This document shows, one piece after another, positions 36,698 to 49,860 of a stretch of 64,000 bases of DNA. Both the position numbers and the translations under genes were made by a program. The notes below the pieces were generated by a model. That model had not been told where the DNA came from and made no database searches. It was given only the letters and a program-made list of their open reading frames with translations. This stretch comes from Parelaphostrongylus tenuis (lineage: Eukaryota > Nematoda > Chromadorea > Rhabditida > Metastrongylidae), in assembly GCA_019055375.1 (NCBI GenBank), contig JAHQIW010007201.1, positions 124,001 through 188,000 on the forward strand. The letters are read 5' to 3'. Positions within the stretch are counted from its first letter, which is position 1. Each line of letters opens with the position of its first letter.

Positions 36698-39600
36698 TAT
36701 ATGCTAAAAATTGTTCTACAATTGAAGAAACTCTCTATTTATCGTTCATTCGAATATATGAAGTTTATTATGGATGGAGAATATGATAGCAACTATTACC
36801 TTTGTATCATATGCAATATTACACGCGCAATTAATGAAACGATCATGGAATGAAAGTGTGCCATATTTGGAAAATCTTCTTGCCTAACTCAAACATTACT
36901 ATAAAACACCTAATTTGAAACAAAGGAAACGAAGAAAAACAACGATAGCCATACAGAAGTGACATCGACAAGCAGCGTAAAAACTGTGTCACAATCGCAA
37001 GGAAACGTCAAAGAACGATTTGTGAAACTCTAAACAATCATAACGAATACATTTCACACAGACCGGTCCGAATTTTAGGATAAATCTGATGAGTATATCA
37101 AGAAAAGTAGACTAAAAATTGAAAGAACAGATATATTCACCGAAACTTTGTTTCTGAATTCCCCCTCCTCCTTCAATGATTTACTGCCCTATCGTCGTGG
37201 TAGAACTGGAGACAGTTTTTCACTCTCAAACTACAACGCACATAGGAAGCTTCACTCTCCTATTAGAGCCATTCAACGAGTGTAACTTCACATTTATAAG
37301 AGAAGGTTCTGTTAGTTATATCAAGAGGGTTCTGCTAGGTATATATCAAGAGGAACAATAGGACGCGAAATGCTAGTCATGATTATCTCATTACATAATA
37401 AAAAGTAATTTAACAAAAGGTGATCCTCGTATTCTTCGAACTACCAGAATTGGCAAAACAGTTCCACTTCGTAGAAGAAAAGAGTGAAATCTTGCTCCTC
37501 TACATAGTGGTGGATCGTATTGAAGGAACAGGAGTTGGACATGAAACGTTAGTATTGGCGAAATGTGTTGTTATTATGATATAAAATGCATTGAGTTCCC
37601 AATACTCAATGATTTTGAGGCGGAAAATTGAGTAGTTTGTCAAGTGCCGATGACAAACTGAAATGTTGCGGCGTAAAAAAAAAGTGCACGCCAGCCTAGA
37701 AAAGTTGATGACGAAAACCAGAGCAACAACTGAACGGAGACCGTCGTGTGATTAATTGTTTTGAGAACGGGCAATTTCGGTATCTGTGCATCAAATAGAG
37801 AAAACAAATTGTGAGAAAAAAAATTATATAGAAGTTAACGGACACTTTGATAGCAAACAGACCATGACAAACAAGTGATTTAGGCTTTCATAAAAGAAGT
37901 AGAATTGAACGACTAACAGAAAAAATCTGAAAAACAAGTCTGAAATGCTGGATAAGTATGCACATAAATATAATCGCTGATCTTTGAAATAGCTTCTTTA
38001 TGGAAATATAGTAACATAACAGACCGCCAGCTAATTAATCAGTTTGAAAAACAGCCTTATGTCGGAGGGCACTAGCATTATTCACCCACCATGTTCAAAT
38101 AACATCTTCATTATAAGTCAACGAAATCAATCATAATAGATAGTGGTATGACAAGAAACCGGGTGTCATTTTTGTGCAAAATGACCATGCGAGTAGAATG
38201 AAAGACGTCAGAGCTATCGCGATGATTCCATGAATGTCGAGGCGCGTGACCACCTGGATAATCCATCATCGGGCATCACAAACGGAATTGCTTAAGTCAA
38301 ATCCAGAATCAATCGATCGGAGTGTTTTTGTAATCGAGATATGGATATGATGGGAATCATATATGTGATATACGATGTGATAGTGAGACATTTTCCGATT
38401 GTTCGACTGATGACGGATTGGCCGCACGGTGTTCAGATTAGGTCAAGGTGAGTGTTGGTAGTGAGACAGCTGGTGATAGCCGACACCGTTTCCGAGTCCG
38501 ATTCCGAATCCGATGGTCTCGAATACAACAGCGAACATCTTCACCCAGTTCGCCAGTACGCTGTCATCTGTCATCATCTACAATCACCACCTCACGGTCC
38601 GATCGAACGCTCGATTAGGTTCATCGATATGAAGACATCGAGAACGATAACGTTATTAAGTGGATAGAACAACTCGACATCAGTACTAATATAGTTATTA
38701 TTTCTAATCGTGTTCGGATTGATAACGGCTTGTTATCTTGAGTTTTGCACGAATTTTTCGACAATATCTAGGAGGCACAATGTTACCCATTGGACAAATC
38801 GTTTACAGAGTCATTAGGAGTAGTGAGATTGGAGTGGTCACACCGACAGTCAAGGTCGAAAACTGGTAGTCTGCGTATGCAACAAAAACGGAATGGAAGT
38901 TCTTGTTAGAAAAAAAGCATAACTCCGTTAGTGGCAATGTTGAATTGAATATGTTATGTTGACCGCCAATGTGAGCGTCGCCGACGGCAATGGACGATTG
39001 GTCTTAACAATATAATCTGGCAAGTCAATCAGACTCTTTATAATAAAAATTTCAAGAACTTTCTTTATAGATTCCCAGTAAGGAGGGAGAAAATAATAGG
39101 CAGAAAACTGACAGTGTTCCAAGAATTCCAAAATTTCCGTCAAATTCAGTAGTCATGAATACGACGATGACTGCTGGAGCGCTTCAGCTTCTGCGTTGCA
39201 ATCTAACTTTGCAAGTGAGAAATAATAAAACGGCAAGAAATGAAAACCGGCTGATGACCAGACTTGAATTCATTAGAGATCGCAATTCGACCACAGGTAT
39301 TAAAGATGAGATGATAAGCGTGGAGAGGGTGGAGGACTTCGTAGCAGATTAAATCTCACGTTTCTGGTTTGTGTCAGAAAACCTAAGAAATTGAATGATC
39401 ACGACGACAAACAGGTCAACGACCACCACGGTATTCTTAAGGATAGAAAGGTGGAGAAAAACTAGTAAACCTCTTACTTAAGGAAAACTTGGATGGTCAG
39501 CGCTCACCGTGACTTGTGCAGCTATTAGCAGTTCGATTTTATTGTGTTCAGGAGGGAAAACATCAAAACGACGCGTAGTCTCATATCTTAGAAAACGACC

Positions 39601-40107
39601 CTGAAGAAAACAAAGCTGTCGAAACATTAGTCATTGAATCACAACAACAATTACATAACAATAGATACCAAACTAGCGTGATCTCCATATGGGCAATTCA
39701 TGAGATTTTATATCTTGTCAGTGCTGAGGTTGCTAGAAAATCTGTCTTCTGTGTAATTACTTTTTGAGACAATATCCATGTCGGCATCATTGTCACTAAT
39801 CTCCAGCTATGCGGATCGGACGAACGCTATTCATTTTGTGACTGACAACCAAAACGGCGACAATCATGGCGTCTGTTTATTCTTAGCCTAGCTTTTAGAT
39901 AACATCTCATCTTGGGAAAGCTTGTAGAGATTGAGGAAGAGGTGTACCTCATGCTGTAGATATACTACGACGACCAGAGACACTGCACAGCTACGATGAG
40001 CCGATAACCTATTAGTAAAAATAGTAGTGCACTGAAAGTGGAGAAATACAATAAACGGATGGATGGATGGTTGCAATAGACACTTAAGGTTCTTTTGTGT
40101 CATCCAC
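36698..40107. other. No gene supported
   Basis: A possible short plus-strand first exon lies at 38350-38449 (MGIIYVIYDVIVRHF..., donor GTGAGT after CAAG), but no partner exon was found. The frame at 38452-38667 is acidic and short. The rest is AT-rich without readable features. Confidence 0.3.
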
Positions 40108-40836
40108 GGACAAATAAGGAAACGAGTCCTTTTGCTAGACAAGAACTTTTCATAAGAATGTCAGTAATCATTCAAGGGTTTAAATCTCTGGCTACTGCGC
40201 TACATGTTCCGTTTCTGAAAAATCCCTTTTAGAATGCTTTAGTATCAAGAATAAACTTATGTTCCACATCGGCCAAGCACCTTTACTATTACTTCGCTGG
40301 GCGGACGAAAAGCACATGAACATGTAGAGAATATCTTATACTATGAGAATTATACATTTTATCTTGTGTTCAAAGCGCACAAAATCCCAAATCAAACAAC
40401 AAAATTTGTACGCCATATGTTTTACGCGCCAGCACAATCGCTCAATTGACCACGGGACGTTGATCGAGTTGTGTCCACCATTTACTTAATACACACAAAA
40501 GTCGACAAGCAAATGCGCCACATATGTGGAACTCGATATTACTTCCCATGCTATAGTGCAACGAGATGGTCTATGCAATAAATAAGCACACCAATGGAAT
40601 CGGCGAGACCTACGTTATCAAATGGTTACTCACAATTTACGAACAAAGTTCATTTCTGCGAGAAACATGCTTGTGTGAATCAAAAATGTTTTCTCTCTCT
40701 TACAGCTTACAGAAAGGCTTTTCAAAAAAGCATTATGCAATGCGGTAGCCAAAGATCAAAACTTTCGAAATGATTACTAACACTTTTATGAAAAAGCTCT
40801 TGTTCAGCGGAAAGGGTCGTTCCCTCATTTGTTCCT
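40108..40836. mobile_element. Long-TIR element, family K
   Basis: Left end GGACAAATAAGGAAACGAG then CTAGACAAGAACTTTTCATA. Right end ACACTTTTATGAAAAAGC, TCTTGTTCAGCGG, CCCTCATTTGTTCC. About 730 bp, no transposase. Confidence 0.65.
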
Positions 40837-41090
40837 GCGTAACACAAATCAACTCGCATAACGCAGTGTAGTGCACAGAATCCTAGCTACCTAATGCTTT
40901 TGTTCACTGTTGATCTCATCATCACTATCATCCCATGACATTATGTCTTCCTGATACTAATCAACGAAAGATTTGATTAGAGCCAAAGTATATTCATTTG
41001 TGGCAACATCTGGTTCAATATGGCTTCATCCAGTTTTATTCGCTCGATAATGACGTAGACTACTCGTTTTATATTTGACTTACTTACTTT

Positions 41091-41288
41091 GATACTTAGA
41101 TGGTCCGTCTTCACTAGTTGCGAGGACACCAGCAATTATTCGAAATAGCATAGTGCTGGTCGTATATAAGATATCCTTTGGTTTCCTGAAGTAACGTTGC
41201 CAGGGCGTTTTTAGGTCTTCACGATGCCGCTCACCCAATGAATGGATTTTGGCAATGAATCTTTGGTAGAGCTTCCTACTTGTTAATT
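41091..41288 (-). CDS. Candidate exon, unknown protein
   Basis: An open minus-strand frame of about 66 codons reads KLYQRFIAKIHSLGERHRED, LKTPWQRYFRKPKDILYTTS, MLFRIIAGVLATSEDGPSKY and ends at a very good donor (CAAA followed by GTAAGTAAGT). The acceptor is uncertain. The internal methionine would be the first ATG if this is a first exon. No family recognised and no downstream partner confirmed. Confidence 0.35.
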
Positions 41289-43477
41289 CGCAGATGATAT
41301 TAGGCCGAAATCAAAAGCAGATTTAGGAAAAAAAATCAGCCGCCCGCTCATATAAACCAAAATGTTCCACATTAGAGAAAAAATTGATATTCTGGCAACT
41401 ATCAATGAAGAAAAACGTCTTACCTAGCGAAATGCCTTGGAGCGAAAAGAGGTTGCGGAGTGAAAATGAGGTCAAGAATCAGCGCGGTCGCCGCTAACAA
41501 GGAAAAGACGTTTGTTACATAAAAATTTGAGTTTTATAAAGAAAATAACTACTACTCCCTCGGAGTGACTATAAATCAAAAATCAAGCGATGAGAAATAA
41601 TAATGATCATCAGAGGAAAAGATGAAAGCTCCTAACTTATGCGTTATCTATGAGCTGAGAGAGAACACAATGTCACTCATTTATTATCAGCGAAAAGAAA
41701 AAACTACCCGTATAATGGGATGAACGCATGTGAAAATGATATAACATCTCGATCCTCGCCCTTTGAATGAGTTTGAAAGTTTTAATGATTTCTGTGATCA
41801 TTAATCATCGGGAAATTTGACATTTTAATTAGTCCCTACAAGTTCCTATGACAGAAAAACGCGCGCGAATGATTTTCTATAACGAAAACTATTGAAGAGA
41901 AGCGAAAGCAATAGTAACGAATGGAAACGAAAAAGGAAAACTTAGATTTTATTCCAAGGAGCGCTTTCTGTTAAACTCGGTCTCGAAAGAATAATTCAGT
42001 GCCTCTTTTGATGAGTAGAAGCGAGCTTGTTATTAGTAGGATTTATTGGATAATATGCAGTAAACTAAGTCAGTAGCTATGACTTTGCCGGTATTACCTT
42101 CTTCTAGTCTTGAAAGGTTAAATTAACTAGCGATCTACTCAGTCGGACGCTCTAGCAAATTTACAGAGAAGCGTGGTAACCAAATTCTAAGTGTCATAAT
42201 GAACAACTTGCTGCTGATTCACTCACCATTTTGATGTTTTTGAGTCTTTAAATTGTGTATTGGAGAGAAGCCGCACAGAGTTCTGCACAAGATATGATGT
42301 GACTAGCTTGGTCGGAAAAAAGGAGAAAAAAAGACTATTCGCTTGAGATCTGGTACGGTATAATCCCCAATTAAACATGCGGGCCAAATACACTGACGAA
42401 GCGGGTAGACCACTCTCCGTACAGAAGAAGATCTTACTGGGAAACTCGAAACCAAGCGATACATTTAACTAGGCATCCATAGGAAACGAAAACATACCGA
42501 AAAGGTTTTTGATGCCAAAGTCAGTCTACTCAAACAGGAATTGAAACTACATAGTCGCAAAAATTTTGAAATATCTGGACAAATACTAAGAATTCGAATA
42601 TAAAAAGTAGAGGTGTGTCTCGTCCAAAATGAACCGTAAGTTGGTGTCTACAAATGTTAAACAACTAAACCAGTGCGTCACGACGGTATCTATTATTGAG
42701 AAGTAATTTGTGCATGAGATTTGCAGTTCTTGAGAATGGGGTCATGCCAAAGTGTAACAAATGTTCGTCAGTGTACCACTATGTTTTTATTGTCATGGAC
42801 GGCGGCAAGACGTGGACGTCATAGTGGCACACTTCACTAACACAGTGCTAGAAAACCACCAAAGTCTCATTACACTGCTAAGTGGTCATAATCAGTACAA
42901 AAAAGAAATTTAAAGTGACTTCATCACTTCGTCGAAAATTTTTGCTGAAGAAAAAATGATTTGACAGCAGTCAACATCTCAAATCAGTGTATTGTAAGCC
43001 GTTCTGATCGGAGGATAGGAATTCCATTTCCACATTCATATAGGATGAAACAGGTGGTCAGATGAATAATTCGAAGGGTGTTGTTTCAGAAAAAAAAGAC
43101 ACCACTACAAAAAGCAGAGATGTTTTGATACAGTCTAGCGCACTGCACTATGTGACTGCTGTTAGATGGACTATTTTCGTGAAAACAAATTTTTATACTG
43201 ATAATGATTCATCAACCAAAGGGTGGAAGAAGATACTTCTGATTGAGTATACTTCATTTAAGAGGTGTCCTAATACATTGGATTTAATTTTATGCGACGA
43301 CGAAAACTAAGGACAGAAGATCTAGACAATCGATTTGACACCGCTTCTTGTTATTCAAGAACGTCTGTTCCATAAGCTGGGCAATATGTTAGAGATGTTC
43401 GACAGTTCAATGTAAAATGTGGTAGGTTTTTTATAACCAATCAAACGAAATATTCAACCATATCTAGCCAAATTTTA
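41289..43477. other. No gene supported
   Basis: AT-rich and without convincing exons. A plus-strand open frame at 43062-43310 (82 codons) shows no motif. Confidence 0.35.
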
Positions 43478-43493
43478 GTGTGTTTAAAATTAC

Positions 43494-43707
43494 AGGGGTC
43501 ACAGCGTGCCACTGTTTCTCACCTGGATACCCGACCCATCTCCACCGTGGTGCGAATCCCATTATTTTTCCCATTAGTTCTGTACCTCGCAATTGATGTC
43601 CATGATGGTGATTTGCTTCGGTTAGTGGCAAGCACGTGTCTCACAGCGCGATTTCACCTGGTATTTCCAAGTTATACTTCTCGAACTCGAAGATTTCGTG
43701 GACAGGT
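43494..43707 (+). other. Candidate plus-strand exon
   Basis: Acceptor AAAATTACAG and donor CAG followed by GTGTAA bound an open frame of about 71 codons (GSQRATVSHLDTRPISTV, RIPLFFPLVLYLAIDVHDGD). No family recognised. A decayed SINE copy lies immediately downstream, so this could instead be repeat-derived. Confidence 0.25.
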
Positions 43708-43749
43708 GTAAATTATAAAAAGCGATCGGCTTTGTTCAATCATTGAGAG

Positions 43750-43900
43750 ATACGACATGCATTCAGTTTATCAGACAACGTTGACTGAATGCTTATCTGG
43801 CCCATGCAGTGACGGCGATGACTTGCCGACGATTCAAGTCAGTAATAATATCCTCTCAGACAAGTATAACACTAAACTGACCACCTCACAGGGATTGAAA
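43750..43900 (-). mobile_element. Old SINE family 1 fragment
   Basis: ACATGCATTCAGTTTATC, GACTGAATGCTTATCTGGCC and CTCTCAGACAAGT follow the family 1 order, with many substitutions. The head is lost. Confidence 0.5.
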
Positions 43901-44504
43901 ATTTGAATCTCGGAGCACGGAATTGAGGCAGCACCGTGCCTGTGAGAATGTGCTCGAAATTTCACTGTGCTACAAGTCAACAAGGTTATTAGAAATATTT
44001 ATAATTATTGCAACTATTTTTAATATAAACGTTCACTTATCACTCCACCTAATCCGACTCTTTTCATTTTTTGTTATGCAGATCACAGCAGTTCTAGCAA
44101 TCACTTCGTATGTCGTCTTCTTCTTGAACGTCGTCAAATACTGTTTGAGCACGTCTCATTGCAATCTTTCGGATAGCCTAGCTGTGGCCATCAATAACGA
44201 ACGCCGTACGGAATGTCCCAGCCTGATCATTATCGAAATTGCAAAAAAATTCCTCAACTAATATACTACGACGTTCGTGAAGAAGATAAAACCCTGAAGC
44301 AAAAAAGGAGACGAAACGAAAGCGAGTATTACTGGGACTTGCACTGTAATACGAAAAACTGTGATACTGGTCAAATAGAGTGATCAAGTAAAATAATAAC
44401 AACATTAGAGTAATATTAACCTGAAGAATGCTGAGATAGCACGTGAGGCCCTGAGAAGTGTAGCCAGGAGTAGGTAGTAGAGTAATGGCTTCGGGGGTGG
44501 TTAC

Positions 44505-45625
44505 TGGGTTGTTCCAAGACTTCTTTCGCACTGTTACTTTATCCTTTTCTTCTATTCCAAGTCGTGTTGTTGCCAGAAGACTGGGGAATGTGAAGGCCGT
44601 GTGTGAAGTGAATTATCACTTTACACACGGCAGTGTAACATGTTCGTCAGCAATTCCTTTCTATAAACGGATCTTTTCCGAAAAGTATTATCTCAGATGA
44701 AAGGCGGTGCAACGGACGAGGCTGCAAGGCTGAAACAAGTGTATTGCACTGTATAAATGCCCTTTGAAGAGCCTCATGAAAGGCTCAAAATACATTGTCA
44801 GAGTGTTGAATGTTGAAGAATATGTCTAGAGTAGAATATGTCTAGTCCCATTCAAATAAAATGGACTACCGCCAAGTGACGTCTCATGTGCTGACAACGA
44901 CCGCGCTGCTCGTGTAACCATCTGCAAAAGTCCTCTGCTGCTTACCGCACAGCACAACTTTCTCAAGTCGACCATCACTAAATAAGAGTTATGGGTCTAC
45001 TACGAGAACAATACGCTTCACGCCTACTGGCTGCTTTGCGGCGAATGCCCGCCACCTCAATCATAGCCCAAGTTCCATGTTCGGAAAATTATGCCCTCGG
45101 TTTTCTGCGATTAGGGGCATTCTGTTATGAGAAGTGCCCGTCAAGAAGCGAAAATTAAGTGCCGATGTCTACGGGGAACAACTCCGGAAATTGACCGCAG
45201 CGATGCAAGAGAAGCGTTCGAAACGACTCCGTGTTCACCTTTATCTGGAATAACCCTCGACCCCGCACTTTGCAAAGTCAACTGGCCACATTTTGGAGAA
45301 ACGGGCTGGACCACGTCTCCACATTTACCTTATAGCTCTATAGCTCCATCGGATTACCATTTCTTTCGTGCATTGTCTCCTTCGCGCTCTGAAGCAGCAT
45401 CTTTGTGAGAGTTAGAGACTAATTCCACTGTACACTGACCGCACAAACTTCTTCAATCACCAGTCTCAGTCTTTCTGGTAGCAAAGCTTCCGGTCTTTGC
45501 TCAGCAAATGGTTTCATATCACTGATCATGATGGTGATTATAATATTGATTAATTGGTTCATTTAAATAAGTAACAATTAAATCAACAGAATCGTCGAAG
45601 TGCGAAAGATTTCTTGGGACAATTC
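44505..45625 (+). mobile_element. Mariner element
   Basis: Left end TGGGTTGTTCCAAGACTTCT then TTCGCACTG; the right end is the complement of TTGAATTGTCCCAAGAAATC then TTTCGCACT. About 1.1 kb, in the mariner size range. Confidence 0.7.
44880..45420 (+). pseudogene. Degenerate mariner transposase
   Basis: Fragments follow the mariner core: ELWVYYENNTRFTP (the family DEKWVLY block with the catalytic Asp lost), VYGEQLRKLTAAMQEKRSKR, and SSIAPSDYHFFRALSPSR (the family LAPSDYHLFRSL block). A TAA interrupts just before the first block and frames shift repeatedly. Confidence 0.7.
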
Positions 45626-45689
45626 AATGGTTATAGTACCATAACCTTGATATAAAAGCAATAAAGTAGAAGGGAATCTTGCACATATA

Positions 45690-45820
45690 GTAATAATATG
45701 ATAATAATAAAAATTATAAAAATAGCAGCGATAATTCTAGTAATAACAGTAATTAATAATATCAACATCAATAAAAATGATATCATCATAATCATTATCA
45801 TCATCGAACCAGAAAAACAA
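45690..45820. repeat. Degenerate AT-rich trinucleotide repeat
   Basis: An ATA/ATC-rich tract of about 130 bp. Isoleucine-rich open frames on both strands are products of the repeat. Confidence 0.7.
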
Positions 45821-46297
45821 AAGAAAAAAGACAAAGAAATTGAGGAAAAGAGGAAAGAAGTGAACAAACGAGGCGGCAGAGCGTGAAAGATGATTTAATG
45901 GAGAAAATCTTTTCAAGAAAGCTCAGATGCTGAATAAGAGTAAAGTTCATCAATGAAAAGCAGTGTCACTTGACGGTAGCATGAATGCCTTTCTACAAAA
46001 GTGTAGAATTAATGATTTGCTGATTTGCTCCTAGAAACGATCCACTTCGCTTGTCATCAAAATTATTCGACGTTTGTCTTTGATATTTTCTAATTTTTCA
46101 CAGTTCCATCGAATCTTATCTTAGCTTGGACAATTTCGATGACTGAGTTTGCATTACAAAGTAGAGCACGAAACTGTTAGATCACTGCGATTTCAGCGCG
46201 ATTTTCGGAGCATTACTTTCTCTCATTCTTACGAACAAGCATTGCTGCGCCACGGTGCGCTTGCAGAATCAAATAATTTTCAGATGTTAAACGATGA

Positions 46298-47205
46298 TTA
46301 GTGATGTAATGTAACGTTTCGACCACCTGCGTCGAAAATCGCGCAAGATTTTTCTGACACGTAAAAAATTACGTATTCACGATGGAGTATGTATTCTGGC
46401 GACGTTAACCGTGGCCACGTGTTGAAACGAATGACATTGTCAACTGGTCGACAGCTGAAGTATGGACCGGTTCGTTCAACCACGGAATGACGTTGACGTC
46501 TTCGTCGCTGATGACTACGATGACGACGAACTCGATGTGCATTGAATCTCACGCTGTTTCCACCCAAAGCATTGGCTTCGCAGATGTGAAAATTATCGCT
46601 TATAGACGTGTGCAGACATCCCGGCAATTCAAATGACATGGCGTATCGGATCCATGTATATGTGGCCCGCTAAATGAAATATAGGAGAAAATCTTTACTT
46701 TCGCATCATATACCTTGACTGATCTTTCGTCCAGTGTACAAATGTCTTTTTTCTTGCCTGCTTTTTTTTCGACAGGGTTATTGTGGCCATACGGCCTTTG
46801 TAGTGCTTTTCTTCATAACGCTTCAATCATCCATGTTTACAAAATAATCTGTAAAATAGAAACAAAGCGAACATTATAGTCGGTTAATTTCATGACAATC
46901 AGGAGCAGGAAACACTTAATTCTTCTTTTCAAACAAAGCCAAATATGAAAATGCAACATCTATAAGGCGTGAAAAGTTTTGCATTGACCAGACGACTATC
47001 ACACGAATGAGTCACGTATCAACTCTATTTGCAACCTCGCAGAGGTGATTCGAAGCACTTTTGTCTTACGTAATGACTTGTCGTGGCCAAGTAGACCAGT
47101 GTTTTCAACTTTTTTGAGCAAATCTCGTAGCAAATCGCCAACTTCGCAGGAATTGGAGGCTTGATTAGCCCAGATCAAAGTATTGAACATACGAGTGTAT
47201 ATACT
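46298..47205 (-). CDS. Two orphan 3' exons, unknown basic protein
   Basis: Exon 47205 downward (acceptor TTTTCTAG) reads SIYTRMFNTLIWANQASNSC, EVGDLLRDLLKKVENTGLLG, HDKSLR. It may end at GTAAGA (47069) or stay open to donor GTGTGA near 46999. Exon 46669-46298 (acceptor TCATTTAG, stop TAA) reads ATYTWIRYAMSFELPGC, SISDNFHICEANALGG, a very basic run (HRVRRHRSHQRRRRQRH), then VIRFNTWPRLTSPEYILHRE. Phase fits only with the longer version of the first exon. They could be the 3' end of the zinc-finger gene at 52-58 kb or a separate gene. Family not recognised. Confidence 0.45.
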
Positions 47206-47307
47206 CTAGAAAACCTAAGCAGTACGTTGAATATGCCATCCAGATTACGGTATGAAAAGTGATATCAAAGCAGAAGAAAAAATATCATAATATTCATTTG
47301 TTTGCAG

Positions 47308-47590
47308 TCACTGGTTCTTTTTGATTGTAGTGGCCGTGAGTAGCTTTAGATAAGTTGATGGGTGCCAAAGTTGCTCAGCGTTAGACTTTGCTAAATCCCA
47401 CATCCCAAATACCGAATTCCATCTGTCTAAGTAGGCGGTGACGAGAGGATGAACGTTTTGTTGTACATTGAGCTTCATTGCTCCCAACCATGATGAGGTT
47501 GTTGGGTGAAGAAATATCATTTGGCACCAATTTCACTGGATAAATTTCCCGCGTAAGAGAAAAAACCATTGTATAGTGATGCAATTCAAG
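47308..47590 (-). other. Two overlapping open frames, possible exon or pseudogene
   Basis: One frame reads LVTAYLDRWNSVFGMWDLAK and ends at TGA near 47308. The other reads LVPNDISSPNNLIMVGSNEA. Neither has a clean acceptor. A frameshifted gene fragment is possible. Confidence 0.25.
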
Positions 47591-49479
47591 AGGACAAGCC
47601 TTGTGAGGCTAGCTGATAAAAACAACAAATAGAATCGGATAGCTGATGGAAAATAAGATCAAAAAGGATAGAGAGATCTTCACGGTCACATCCCTAACAG
47701 ATAAACTTTATCAGTCTACAGAGCTTTTTATTTCTTTTTTTTTCTCGCAGACGAAATCTATTTGATCTCCGCTTTTTTTACCAAATGCTAATTGATACAG
47801 TAGATAAGATTTTGATAATACTTACATCTATGGCCATGTGGTAAGAACGAAGGAGGCAATAGGTTGCAAACGCAGAAAAATCACCGTGCAGAGTTTTCAA
47901 AAGATGAAAAAAACAGTGATTATATATTTTGACCTAATCTAATTTTGGTACTGCGACCCGAAGGCTCGATCATTGAACTTCCTATTTTGGTCAGCGCGCT
48001 AGGGCCAGGAGATTCAAGGCACACCTAAAAAGACTGAAGAGAGAGGGGACTGACCTTAATCGCAAAACTCGCTGACGTTGAACTAGCCAGCCGACGGGCC
48101 AGCAGTCTCCTACTCATTGTCAGACAACCAGCTAAGCAGGTGGACGACAAACGCTTGTGAGAAATGATTCCGGTACGACACGGATGAGAAAACGAGTGCT
48201 GAAACTCCATTCAGAGGGTTCGTCTTTGTTTTGTTCTGCTTTCCGTTTTCGTCAGCGCGCGTCTGTCTCATGATTGTGGTCTCTTGAGATCCTCCGATAT
48301 AGCCATGCTAGAAAGCTCCTGAATCATCACCACTAAGGTCCACTAGCTGTAGACCTAAGGTAGGCACCTTACCTTACGACTGGGATTCTTCCATAACTAC
48401 AACGAGTTCTAGGGACCATTTGAGAACAGCGCAATAGTCCGGAGAAAAATTCTACCAACAACAATAGATAGAGCTTTTATACGGGATTTCAGCTTCTAAA
48501 CGATGATAAGAATGCAGCCATAAGCGAATCCTCTCTCCTTCAACCGATTTCATCATAGGGTTGATTGACGATCGTCAATGAATGATTGATATCTGTAATG
48601 CTTATCAATGTTACGCGTCGCGGAAAACTTGTCTTATTTACAAAATTGCGGAATCACGCACTATGGCCAGTGTGTCGTTCATTTGGCATGTAGACTTGCC
48701 TGTCACAGAACTTTTCATAGGCAAGTCCGTAATCAGTTCATCGGCCAGCGTATGTTGAGCACCTTAACCCTGATATATATGGAAACCGGCTCGTTGTCCG
48801 TCCAACTACCAACTGCAAAGCGTTCAATTGTCCCCTCAAGGGTTGCTCTACCGAAATCTAATCGCAAGTGGCAATGCGGAACTTCATCTCAGTTTGGTTG
48901 AACCTATTAAGGTGACAAACGCTTTCTTTGAATGGCAGAATGGCACCCAGAAATTTTGCATAATAGTAGATTTTATGACTTTGTGAAGTGATAAATTCCT
49001 AGCTACGTACCGTACTAGCTGACCTTTACTACTTTAAGTTATATAATTAGCCAATAGTTAAAAAACATTGTGCCCTTCTAATGAGGATTAATGTTCTGCT
49101 GACGAAAACGTCACATTCCGCGGAAACGACCAGATATAAAGGATTAGCAGCTTACTCACTAAAATCTATAGAAAAGTACATGTACAGAAAATTTTTCGAC
49201 AAAACGATTGGCTTATAGTTTATAAAGCTCATTCACCACTGAGTGCATTGTAGCAAAAAATGTAGTGAGCAGTGTATTGTTCAATCCTCCATTCTTGAAA
49301 AAGTTAAGTGTCCATTGCTTTAGACGGGAAGAGCGCTAGTTGCTCGTACTCATTAATGTATCTGAAATCTGTTCAGTATTTTACTCTACGAATCGGTAAA
49401 CTTGAAATGATCGGAACTAATGGACAACTGTAAGGAGTGAAGTTTCGAAATACATATAAGAGTAATGAGCGGTATTCAA
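47591..49479. other. No gene supported
   Basis: The minus-strand frame at 48025-48210 and the plus-strand frame at 48608-48901 show no motif or splice support. Confidence 0.35.
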
Positions 49480-49690
49480 AAAATTCGAAATCAGGCCTGG
49501 CCTTTACACTGACTCGCAGATATACAATGATATGTCAAGTCAGTGCTGCCATCTTCCCAGCAAGTCTGATACCAAACCGGCTCCGGAGTTATGGATGGCT
49601 AAGTGAGCCTTGAGCTCGGATCGCACATCGACCATTAAATGGCGGTCAGTATGGGTCACAAAGCACCTCTAATCACTGCGCCACACATGA
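49480..49690 (-). mobile_element. SINE family 1 copy, diverged
   Basis: Shares GGCCTTTACACTGACTCGC, AGTCAGTGCTGCC, GGAGTTATGGATGGC, and the head complement CACCTCTAATCACTGCGCCAC. The 3' side begins with a SINE-2-like GGTATTCAAAAAATTCGAAA block, suggesting insertion into or fusion with another repeat. Confidence 0.65.
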
Positions 49691-49774
49691 TCATGGATAA
49701 GCATGTAATGGCATCAGAACCAATCACGGTGAAAGTTCCTCGAATTGCATAATTTTAATGAATTTTTATCTTAG

Positions 49775-49860
49775 GTAGTGATGGCGTAGTGGTAGCACAC
49801 GCCTCTGATATGAATGAAACACGGGTTTACTCACGCCTGATGCGAAACGTTTTGCCTTCC
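49775..49860 (+). mobile_element. tRNA-derived SINE-like repeat (family 2)
   Basis: The head has A-box-like TGGCGTAGTGGTAGCAC and B-box-like GGGTTTACTCACG, followed by CCTGATGCGAAACGTTTTGC. The downstream block matches copies at 9826 and 17150. The T arm does not pair well, so it is not a working tRNA. Confidence 0.5.

Noticed and set aside
43923..44531. Hydrophobic frames on both strands suggesting a receptor
   Set aside because: Frames overlap on opposite strands in AT-rich sequence, have no family motif, and partly overlap the mariner left end.
45631..45886. Ile-rich frames on both strands resembling membrane segments
   Set aside because: They are produced by a degenerate AT-rich trinucleotide repeat.
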